A stretch of DNA of 5,738 nucleotides from Planctomycetota bacterium. Its GTDB lineage: Bacteria; Planctomycetota; Planctomycetia; Planctomycetales; Planctomycetaceae. The DNA lies in contig QWOR01000096.1 of assembly GCA_003669575.1 (NCBI GenBank), positions 1-5,738 on the forward strand, given 5' to 3'. Position numbers and translations under genes: made by a program. The notes under the pieces were generated by a model. It ran no database searches, had not been told where the DNA came from, and saw nothing but the letters and a program-made list of their open reading frames with translations. Below are positions 1 through 5,738 of this stretch, one piece after another (the stretch's first letter is position 1; every line of letters starts with the position of its first letter).

Positions 1-2324
1 AGTTCCAGATGGCTCGGCCACTCCGATTGTGAACCGAGATTCTCCGTGGTGCGGACCAGCCCGCTGCCAAAGAACCGCTCCCAAGCCCGGTTCACCCAGA
101 CACGGGCCGTCAGCGGATGCTGTCGTGATACGAGCCATTGAGCAAATCCCAGTCGATTCACCGGGGCATCCACCGGAAGTGGTGGCAGCGACGCCGGTAC
201 GCCGCGCGTAACTTTCTCGCCAGGCTGGTCGTACTGACCACGATTCAGCGCAAATGCATCCCGCGGAGTGGCGAGTTCCCGCATGACCATGACGCTGGGA
301 ATGACCGCTTCATAGTCGGTGACGGCTTTCCTGGCTGAGGCGACAGCCTTCTCAGCCTGCTGAGTCTCCAGGTCGGCGTGCTCTCGGAAATAGGTCTCGA
401 TCTCCTTGAGTTGATCGGGCGCACGCTGGCTCTTCTCGGTCAGGATGGCTTGCCGCAAGGAGTCGGGGACAGACGTGCCCTTGATCGTCAGCTTCTCACC
501 CAGCCAGCTGGACGTAGAGACGCGGAATCGACCTATGTTGTGTTCGCCGATGGCGTCGTGCTTGAGGACCACGGTGATCGTAGCCCCTTCCGGGACTGTT
601 ATCGGGGCGGCAAAACCGAAGATGGCTTTGCGCGGCTCCTTCTTCGTTAACCCGTCAATGGCCCACCCCTTCGTGTTCTTGCCCTGACGCTGAGCTTTCC
701 CATCGATAATCGCCTGGACGGGCCAGCCCTGCTGATCGTAATCCGACTCGGCCCGTGAGATCTCGGCTTTAATGGGGCTCGCCAGCGAGGGGGCCGAAAT
801 GAAGGCATCAATGTCGGACAGGACAAAGTTGCCACTGGAGTACCGCCCCAGACTCATGTTCGGCAGCGACGGATCGGGCAGTGCCTCCAATAACAATCCG
901 GTGAATGCACCCGGTTGGATCGCAGCCTCAACCATGTACTCATCGTTCGGCGGATTGGTGCCACTGGCCAGCCATGACTGATCGGGTTGTTTCGTGAGTG
1001 TGGCACCTCCAGCACTCTGAACGGAGGTCGGTTCCAGAACCCGCCAAGGATTGGGATTCTCGGCCAGCTGTTTCGCGAATTCGATCTCCCACGCTGCCTG
1101 CCGGGTGGGTAGCGTGTTCTTCAACTCGGCGAGGCGTGCCTCGGCAGTGGCCGCGACGGCCTTCCGCTGGGCGAGAATCTCATCATGAGCGGGTGTTGGG
1201 AGCTTCAATGTCGGTCGCGAGTTGCCCCCTTCGACATCGAGGACTCCCGACTCATCCACCGAATTGAAGAATGCGAACAGCTGGTAGAACTCCTTGTGCG
1301 TAATCGGGTCATACTTGTGATCGTGGCAACGGCAGCAATTGAGAGTCAGTGCCATCCAGGTCAGGCCAGTGGTTTCCACGCGATCGATCACCGTCTCGGA
1401 AAACCACTCTTCCGCGATGCGTCCGCCTTCTCCATTCAAGCGGGTATTGCGGTTAAATCCGCTCGCAATGATCTGGTCCTGGGTCGCATCGGGCAACATG
1501 TCGCCGGCCAGCTGTTCGATCGTGAACTGATGAAAAGGGAGATTGCGGTTAAAAGCGTTGATGACCCAGTTCCGCCATTCAAACATCTGGCGTGAGGAAT
1601 CGACCTGGAAGCCATTACTGTCGGCATACCGCGCGTAGTCGAGCCATTGCTGGGCCATGCGCTCGCCGTAGTGTGGAGAGGAGAGCAGGCGGTCAACGAC
1701 ATGTTCGTAAGCCTGCGGCGACGTATCGGCCAGGTAGGCGTCGATCTCGGCCAGAGTCGGTGGGAGTCCAGTCAAATCGAGGGTCACGCGGCGAATGAGC
1801 GTTTCTCGCGGTGCCTCGGGACTGGGGACCAGGCCGTTCTGTTGGAGTTTCGCCCGTACAAATTGATCGATCGGATTGCGGACGCCTTCGATGGTGGGCA
1901 CAGCAGGACGTTCGACTGGCAGAAAGGCCCAGTGCCCCTGGTACTCAGCACCCTCAGAAATCCATTGTTTGATCGTCGCCAGCTGTTCAGGCTTGAGGAC
2001 CTTGCCGGTCTTGGGCGGCGGCATCTGCAGTTCGGGATCGGTCGAGGTGATCCGCTTCCAGACCTCGCTGGTGTCGACCTGTCCGGGAACGAGTGCTGGA
2101 CCAGAGTCGCCTCCTTTGGCAGCCTCAGCTGCAAGGTCAAGTCTCAGGCCCCCCTCGCGATGTGTCTGATCTGGTCCGTGACACTGAAAGCAGTGGTCTG
2201 ACAGGATCGGCCGGATCTGTCGATTGAACTCGACACGGGGCTCTGCTGCTGAGACCACGACTCCGCTGGCCAGAACCAACAGACAGGCGATTGTCGATCT
2301 TGCAGCGCGGAATATCCAAGCCAT
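1..2324 (-). CDS. Secreted PSCyt1-PSCyt2-PSD1 (DUF1549/DUF1553) cytochrome-like protein, 3' end beyond window
   Basis: The frame is open from the ATG at 2324-2322 to the left edge, giving 774 codons plus two bases; the stop is outside. Residues 1-27 form a signal peptide (Arg6 and Arg9, hydrophobic stretch 12-24, Ser-Ala-Ala before Glu28), so export is likely. Residues 34-110 resemble planctomycete cytochrome c domain PSCyt1, with CxxCH at Cys45-His49 and a later MPPP at 101-104. Residues 150-357 match DUF1549/PSCyt2, including the hallmark CxxCHDHKYDP beginning at Cys330. Helical linkers rich in Ala, Glu and Lys lie near 378-420 and 620-672. Between them, 427-606 looks like a beta-rich discoidin-like insert (LPDPSLP, GWAIDG, EHNIGRFR). 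PSD1/DUF1553 begins near 720 (RLGFAQWLV, RVWVNRAWERFFG) and is cut by the edge. From general family knowledge, full members are about 1000 residues and often precede a DUF1501 gene. Heme binding is inferred, and the substrate and reaction are unknown. An AAGGTGA Shine-Dalgarno sequence supports this start. Confidence 0.93.
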   Translation of the reverse strand, partial: MAWIFRAARSTIACLLVLASGVVVSAAEPRVEFNRQIRPILSDHCFQCHGPDQTHREGGLRLDLAAEAAKGGDSGPALVPGQVDTSEVWKRITSTDPELQMPPPKTGKVLKPEQLATIKQWISEGAEYQGHWAFLPVERPAVPTIEGVRNPIDQFVRAKLQQNGLVPSPEAPRETLIRRVTLDLTGLPPTLAEIDAYLADTSPQAYEHVVDRLLSSPHYGERMAQQWLDYARYADSNGFQVDSSRQMFEWRNWVINAFNRNLPFHQFTIEQLAGDMLPDATQDQIIASGFNRNTRLNGEGGRIAEEWFSETVIDRVETTGLTWMALTLNCCRCHDHKYDPITHKEFYQLFAFFNSVDESGVLDVEGGNSRPTLKLPTPAHDEILAQRKAVAATAEARLAELKNTLPTRQAAWEIEFAKQLAENPNPWRVLEPTSVQSAGGATLTKQPDQSWLASGTNPPNDEYMVEAAIQPGAFTGLLLEALPDPSLPNMSLGRYSSGNFVLSDIDAFISAPSLASPIKAEISRAESDYDQQGWPVQAIIDGKAQRQGKNTKGWAIDGLTKKEPRKAIFGFAAPITVPEGATITVVLKHDAIGEHNIGRFRVSTSSWLGEKLTIKGTSVPDSLRQAILTEKSQRAPDQLKEIETYFREHADLETQQAEKAVASARKAVTDYEAVIPSVMVMRELATPRDAFALNRGQYDQPGEKVTRGVPASLPPLPVDAPVNRLGFAQWLVSRQHPLTARVWVNRAWERFFGSGLVRTTENLGSQSEWPSHLE

Positions 2325-2328
2325 GCGG

Positions 2329-2335
2329 TCACCTT
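2329..2335 (-). promoter_or_regulatory. Ribosome binding site of the DUF1549/DUF1553 gene
   Basis: On the minus strand the sequence reads AAGGTGA, a near match to the Shine-Dalgarno consensus. The AAGG core ends 7 nt before the ATG at 2324. This supports that ATG as the start. The other minus-strand ATGs nearby, at 2319 and 2467, lie in different frames. Confidence 0.7.
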
Positions 2336-2367
2336 CTCGGTCACTGACGCGGGATCTCGATCACTCA

Positions 2368-2396
2368 ATTCTACGGGATCGCCCCGAGGGTGACCA
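2368..2396 (-). promoter_or_regulatory. Candidate sigma70-type promoter for the DUF1549/DUF1553 gene
   Basis: On the minus strand, TGGTCA (2396-2391, 4 of 6 matches to TTGACA) is followed after 17 nt by TAGAAT (2373-2368, 5 of 6 matches to TATAAT). Transcription would start near 2361, leaving a leader of roughly 36 nt that includes the Shine-Dalgarno sequence. The spacing and position are good, but short motifs like these also arise by chance and planctomycete promoters are poorly characterised. Confidence 0.38.
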
Positions 2397-2421
2397 TTCG
2401 TGGCTCGCGATTGAACAGGAA

Positions 2422-2443
2422 CTTGGCCCGCAAGGACGCCAAG
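2422..2443. repeat. 22-bp dyad CTTGGC-N10-GCCAAG between divergent promoters, possible operator
   Basis: CTTGGC at 2422-2427 and GCCAAG at 2438-2443 are exact reverse complements separated by 10 nt. The dyad lies between the two candidate divergent promoters, about 20 bp upstream of the plus-strand -35 box and 26 bp upstream of the minus-strand -35 box. That is a natural place for a dimeric regulator controlling both genes. No regulator gene is visible, and a 6-bp dyad can occur by chance. Confidence 0.35.
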
Positions 2444-2462
2444 AGACGACTCCCTCGCAAGA

Positions 2463-2491
2463 TTCACACCCCTCCGTGAAACGAATACGAT
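2463..2491 (+). promoter_or_regulatory. Candidate sigma70-type promoter for the propeller/cytochrome gene
   Basis: TTCACA (2463-2468, 5 of 6 matches to TTGACA) is followed after exactly 17 nt by TACGAT (2486-2491, 4 of 6 matches to TATAAT). Transcription would start near 2498-2500, giving a leader of about 25 nt before the GTG at 2524. If real, it rules out translation from any start upstream of 2498, including the out-of-frame ATG at 2490 that lies inside the -10 box. Confidence 0.42.
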
Positions 2492-2510
2492 GTCGGCTCA
2501 CACAATCACT

Positions 2511-2514
2511 GGAG
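2511..2514 (+). promoter_or_regulatory. Ribosome binding site GGAG that selects the GTG start at 2524
   Basis: GGAG lies 9 nt before the GTG at 2524. The alternative in-frame GTG at 2476 has no purine-rich motif in front of it, and the in-frame ATGs at 2224 and 2323 lie inside or at the start of the divergent gene. This site is the main translational argument for a GTG start directly before the signal peptide. Confidence 0.6.
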
Positions 2515-2523
2515 CAAACCGAA

Positions 2524-5500
2524 GTGCGAAATACCCGGAAGACTTGGCAGCTGGTCGGTGCCTGTTCATTGGCACTGGGACTCGTAGGGTGGGGCCTTGC
2601 TCATGGGGACGATCCGGCGTCCGCCAAAACGCCCTACAACTCGGAAGGTTCGACACTCCCGTTTACGCTTCCAGAGGACACAGTTAAGGGAATGACGTTG
2701 CCACCCGGATTTCGGGCTCAGGTGTTCGCTGCTGAACCCGAGGTGCAACAGCCCATCGGGATCGCGTTTGATTCCCGTGGTCGTTTGTGGGTGGCTGAAA
2801 ACTACACCTACGCCGAGGCAGCGATCAACGTCGATCTGGCACTCAACGATCGTATCATTGTGCTTGAGGATCAGGACCACGACGGCAAGAGCGACAAACG
2901 CACCGTTTTCTGGGACCAGGGAAAGTGTATCACCAGCGTCGAAGTGGGCTTTGATGGGGTCTGGGTGCTCGACCTGCCACGACTGCTCTTTATCCCAGAC
3001 CGCAACCATGACGATGTGCCTGATGGTCCTCCCGAGGTGATCCTCGACGGATTCGAGACCGGATCGCTCCGACACAACTTTGCCAATGGACTGCGCTGGG
3101 GGCCAGATGGTTGGCTCTATGGACGGCACGGAATTCTAGCCACTTCTCGTATCGGCGTGCCGACAGCCACCCCACAGGAACGTGTCGCCATCAACTGTGG
3201 CGTCTGGCGATTTCATCCGACTCGCAAGACGGTAGAAGCAGTCGGCCACGGAACGACCAACCAGTGGGGTATGGACTGGGATGAGAATGGGGAACTCTTC
3301 GTCATCAACACGGTGATCGGTCACCTGTGGCATGCCGTGCCGGGAATTCATTGGCAGCGGATGTTCGGCGAGGACCTGCGACAGAATCTGTACGAACTCG
3401 TGCCTCAGACAGCTGACCATTTTCACTGGGACACTCGGGAAGTGTGGAGCGATATTCGCAAAATTGGAGTGTCGCCCACGACCGATGCAGCGGGAGGTGG
3501 CCATGCCCACAGCGGGTTCATGATCTACCAGGGCAACAGCTGGCCGAAGGAGTACCGAAACAGCGCTTTCACGGTCAATCTGCACGGGCACCGCATCAAC
3601 CGTGATACGATTGAACGACACGGGGCGACCTTTGTCGCGCACCATGCTCCTGACTTCATCAAAATCGCCGATCCCTGGTTCCGCGGGTTGGACTTGCTTC
3701 AGCATCCAGATGGCAGCGTGTACATCGCCGATTGGACCGACGTGGGCGAATGCCACGAGAACGATGGCGTGCACCGAACCTCGGGACGCATCTATCGAAT
3801 TTCCTCGTCAACCCCGAATGAGACACAGTCTCTCGACAAAGCCTCGCTGGCGGAGCTTGTTTCTATTCTGGTCGGCTCCAATGAGCCGGAATCGCGGATG
3901 GCTCGCAGACGGCTTCAGCAGACCGCGAATCCCGAAGTTGCAGAACTGGCAACCATACAATCGAAGCTGAGAGATATGGCAGAAGCCAGCGACAGCCCTC
4001 GTGTTCGCCTGCGGGCCATCTGGGGACTCAACTCCCTGGGTGTGATTGATGAAAGCTGGTTGATTACCCGACTGGGAGATCAGAGCGAGAACGTCCGGGC
4101 CTGGGCCGTCCGATTGCTGAGTGATCACCCGCAGGTCAGTCCCACAGCGACCGCGGCGTTCAAGCAACACGCGACGAAGGAGACGAGCGGACTGGTCCTC
4201 ACCTACCTGGCCTCTGCACTTCAGAAAATCAGTAATGCAGGTGACTGTCTAGCCCTGGCCGCGTCGATCAGCCAGCACCGCGAGTTTGCGGACGACCGAG
4301 TTCTCCCGCTGATGGTCTGGTATGGGATCGAGCCCGTTGTCGTGAGCGATCCCGCAGCCGCCCTCAAGCTTGCGTCGGAAACCAGCTTCCCCAAGTTGCG
4401 ACAGTTTGTGGCGCGGCGGTTATCGAGTGCTCAATCGGTCCGGTCACGCTCGCTGGATGAGCTGTCATCCATGCTGCTGAAAACAGATTCGCAGGCACGT
4501 AAAGATATCCTCACAGGAATCTCGCGAGGCTTCGAGGGCATCCGCAAAGTGGCCGCACCTCACGGCTGGGATGTCACAGCCAAAGCTCTGGCCAACGACC
4601 CGTCTGAGGATGTTCAGCGGATCGCCAAGGAACTGTCGGTCATTTTCGGTGACGGCCATGCGATTGATCAGATCAAGGCCCTCGCCGCGGACGACAAGGC
4701 ATCGATCGAAGCCCGGCAACAGGCGATTCACACCCTGGTCGAGGCTCGAGAAGAGTCGGTGGCACCGCTGCTCCTGAACCTGCTGAATCATCGTGAACTC
4801 GGCGTCGCAGCTGTGCGTGGTCTGGCCGCAGTGCATCATCCCGACACGGGCAAACTTCTGGTCGAGCGATTTAGCGCCCTGTACCCACCGACCAAGTTCG
4901 AGGCGGCAAACACACTGGCATCCCGAGCAGAGTTTGCCCTGCTCATGGTGCAGGGAGTCGCTGACAAGAAGGTCGACCGGCAATACATCTCCCCGTTTCT
5001 GTTGAGACAGATGCAGACTCTTGGAAACGATACGTTGTCAAAGCAGGTCAACGAGCTCTGGCCGGAGCTGAAGCAGCTCTCCGCCGACAAGACCAAGAAA
5101 ATCGAAGCCTGGAAAACCAAGCTCACACCAGAACGTCTGGCCGCTGCCAACGCGAGCCGCGGGCGAGTGTTGTTCGAAGCGTCATGCGCCAAATGCCACC
5201 GGCTCTTCGGGAGCCCGATGGGAATCGGCCCCGACCTGACAGGGGCCCAGCGTTCGAATTTGCACTATGTTCTGGAGAACACCATCGATCCGAGCGCCAC
5301 ACTCGGGGAAGCCTTCAAGATGACAATTGCAGTCCTGGACGATGGTCGTGTCATCAATGGAATCGTCGGAGCGAAGAACGATTCGACCACGACATTCAAC
5401 ACGCCGACCGGTCCCGTGGTCATCGAGAATGACCAGATCGAGGAGACTCGAATCTCGAACCTCTCGATCATGCCGGAAGGCCAGCTGGACCTGCTCAAGG

Positions 5501-5562
5501 AGGACCAGGTGGCCGATCTGGTCAAGTACCTGCAATCCCCGGAACAGGTCCCATTGCCGTAA
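2524..5562 (+). CDS. Exported PVC-type membrane-bound dehydrogenase-like beta-propeller protein with HEAT-like repeats and C-terminal heme domain
   Basis: The product has 1012 residues from a GTG start. Residues 1-28 form a signal peptide (RNTRK, a hydrophobic core at 10-25, Ala-His-Gly before Asp29), so the protein is probably periplasmic or cell-surface. Residues 52-427 match the planctomycete/verrucomicrobial 'putative membrane-bound dehydrogenase' beta-propeller. Its motifs include LPPGF, PIGIAFDSRGRLWVAE, GLRWGPDGWLYG, GGHAHSG and a closing IADWTDVGECH...GRIYRI. An acidic DxDxDGxxD loop at 116-124 resembles a calcium-binding loop. Residues 435-845 are helical and HEAT-like. Residues 870-1008 are a Pirellula/Verrucomicrobium-type heme-binding domain: CAKCH at Cys888-His892, IGPDLTG at 901-907, and Met983 of SIMPEG as probable distal ligand. 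The frame also stays open upstream to ATG codons at 2323 and 2224, but those extensions lack a signal peptide and enter the divergent gene. The sugar-dehydrogenase-like role comes from fold resemblance; substrate and partner are unknown. Confidence 0.93.
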   Translation: MRNTRKTWQLVGACSLALGLVGWGLAHGDDPASAKTPYNSEGSTLPFTLPEDTVKGMTLPPGFRAQVFAAEPEVQQPIGIAFDSRGRLWVAENYTYAEAAINVDLALNDRIIVLEDQDHDGKSDKRTVFWDQGKCITSVEVGFDGVWVLDLPRLLFIPDRNHDDVPDGPPEVILDGFETGSLRHNFANGLRWGPDGWLYGRHGILATSRIGVPTATPQERVAINCGVWRFHPTRKTVEAVGHGTTNQWGMDWDENGELFVINTVIGHLWHAVPGIHWQRMFGEDLRQNLYELVPQTADHFHWDTREVWSDIRKIGVSPTTDAAGGGHAHSGFMIYQGNSWPKEYRNSAFTVNLHGHRINRDTIERHGATFVAHHAPDFIKIADPWFRGLDLLQHPDGSVYIADWTDVGECHENDGVHRTSGRIYRISSSTPNETQSLDKASLAELVSILVGSNEPESRMARRRLQQTANPEVAELATIQSKLRDMAEASDSPRVRLRAIWGLNSLGVIDESWLITRLGDQSENVRAWAVRLLSDHPQVSPTATAAFKQHATKETSGLVLTYLASALQKISNAGDCLALAASISQHREFADDRVLPLMVWYGIEPVVVSDPAAALKLASETSFPKLRQFVARRLSSAQSVRSRSLDELSSMLLKTDSQARKDILTGISRGFEGIRKVAAPHGWDVTAKALANDPSEDVQRIAKELSVIFGDGHAIDQIKALAADDKASIEARQQAIHTLVEAREESVAPLLLNLLNHRELGVAAVRGLAAVHHPDTGKLLVERFSALYPPTKFEAANTLASRAEFALLMVQGVADKKVDRQYISPFLLRQMQTLGNDTLSKQVNELWPELKQLSADKTKKIEAWKTKLTPERLAAANASRGRVLFEASCAKCHRLFGSPMGIGPDLTGAQRSNLHYVLENTIDPSATLGEAFKMTIAVLDDGRVINGIVGAKNDSTTTFNTPTGPVVIENDQIEETRISNLSIMPEGQLDLLKEDQVADLVKYLQSPEQVPLP

Positions 5563-5563
5563 T

Positions 5564-5587
5564 CCGTCAATGGTGTGACACTGACGG
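5564..5587 (+). terminator. Small hairpin after the propeller/cytochrome gene, possible weak terminator
   Basis: CCGTCA (5564-5569) pairs exactly with TGACGG (5582-5587) around a 12-nt loop, starting 2 nt after the stop codon. The loop contains a further mini-palindrome, GTGTGACAC. Only a short TTT follows, at 5590-5592, so it lacks the U-tract of a classical Rho-independent terminator. It could be an imperfect terminator, an mRNA-stabilising 3' hairpin or chance. Confidence 0.33.
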
Positions 5588-5627
5588 CGTTTGCTCTGAC
5601 CCCCTCCTTTACAACCACTGATCACTC

Positions 5628-5738
5628 ATGGGTCTTGAAAACCGCGACTACGCTCGACGCCAGGACCATTACTCGTCATCTCCATTCCGTGGACTGACGG
5701 TGGTTGGATGGATCATCGCATTCAGCGCAGCAGTCTTC
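5628..5738 (+). CDS. Probable rhomboid-family intramembrane serine protease, N-terminal 37 codons only
   Basis: An ATG at 5628 opens a frame that runs to the right edge. The product begins MGLENRDYARR, then has a short Ser-rich polar stretch, and from about residue 23 enters a hydrophobic segment (LTVVGWIIAFSAAVF), probably the start of the first transmembrane helix. Many planctomycete rhomboid-like proteins start with this same kind of MGxxxRDYxR head followed by a helix of this type. The identification rests on that resemblance. The catalytic Gly-x-Ser and His motifs would lie beyond the edge, so activity cannot be judged. No convincing Shine-Dalgarno sequence precedes the ATG. The gene lies 65 bp downstream of, and in the same direction as, the propeller/cytochrome gene, so read-through is possible, but no functional link is evident. 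Confidence 0.62.
   Translation, partial: MGLENRDYARRQDHYSSSPFRGLTVVGWIIAFSAAVF

Noticed and set aside
29..2201. Several plus-strand ORFs of 60-184 codons across 29-2201
   Set aside because: They lie antisense to the DUF1549/DUF1553 gene, whose frame is uninterrupted and carries family motifs. The products are Arg/Pro/Ser-rich, lack recognisable domains and overlap each other, as expected of shadow frames in GC-rich DNA.
2224..2523. N-terminal extension of the plus-strand gene from ATG codons at 2224 or 2323, or the GTG at 2476
   Set aside because: The ATG starts run into or abut the divergent gene, lack good ribosome sites, and place 67-100 unrelated polar residues before an otherwise clean signal peptide. 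The GTG at 2476 lacks a Shine-Dalgarno sequence and lies inside the spacer of the candidate promoter.
2551..2566. Possible lipobox (Val-Gly-Ala-Cys14) in the plus-strand protein
   Set aside because: The Cys is only about five residues into the hydrophobic segment, too early for a lipoprotein signal. A standard cleavage after Gly28 fits better. Cys14 of the minus-strand protein also lacks a proper lipobox.
5571..5620. Promoter for the rhomboid-like gene, e.g. GTGACA near 5575 or TACAAC near 5610
   Set aside because: No pair of boxes has acceptable spacing: GTGACA has no -10 at 16-19 nt, and TTGCTC to TACAAC is only about 13 nt apart.
2566..5625. Minus-strand ORFs inside and just past the propeller/heme gene, including 3136-3774 (212 codons), 4465-4983 (172 codons) and 5182-5625 (147 codons)
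   Set aside because: They are antisense to a strongly supported coding frame, have no recognisable motifs, and no ribosome site or promoter argument favours them.
1..5738. CRISPR array, insertion sequence, tRNA/rRNA or phage/defence module
   Set aside because: No regularly spaced repeats, transposase-like frame, terminal inverted repeats, tRNA-like folds or defence domains were seen. Almost all of the window is accounted for by three coding regions and two short spacers.

Overview
The window looks like chromosomal DNA from a planctomycete (phylum Planctomycetota, plausibly Planctomycetaceae or a close relative). The evidence is the protein families. One strand carries a protein of the PSCyt1-PSCyt2-PSD1 type (DUF1549/DUF1553). 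The other carries a protein with the 'putative membrane-bound dehydrogenase' beta-propeller plus the Pirellula/Verrucomicrobium-type heme-binding domain. Both families are strongly expanded in Planctomycetota and Verrucomicrobiota. The DNA is moderately GC-rich and shows no obvious compositional break. Species-level placement is not possible from what is visible.

Layout: (1) Positions 1-2324, minus strand: the N-terminal 774 codons of a secreted DUF1549/DUF1553 cytochrome-like protein. It runs off the left edge just as its PSD1 (DUF1553) domain begins. Because its stop lies outside the window, a scan for closed ORFs misses it, although the frame is open from the ATG to the window edge. (2) Positions 2325-2523: a 199-bp divergent intergenic region with a candidate sigma70-type promoter for each gene, a Shine-Dalgarno sequence for each, and a 22-bp dyad between the two promoters. 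(3) Positions 2524-5562, plus strand: a complete 1012-aa exported protein with signal peptide, six-bladed-propeller dehydrogenase-like domain, HEAT-like helical region and C-terminal c-type heme domain. The start is probably the GTG at 2524, not any ATG further upstream. (4) Positions 5563-5627: a short spacer with a small hairpin. (5) Positions 5628-5738, plus strand: the first 37 codons of a probable rhomboid-family membrane protein, cut by the right edge.

The two large genes both encode exported proteins with CxxCH heme-attachment motifs, and they are transcribed divergently from one compact control region. This suggests, but does not prove, joint regulation and a shared periplasmic redox role. 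Biochemical functions for both families remain poorly defined. The rhomboid gene looks like an independent neighbour. I found no mobile element, CRISPR array, tRNA, rRNA or defence system, and no convincing undescribed system. The points worth a second look are the divergent regulatory region, the start-site choice and the domain architectures.
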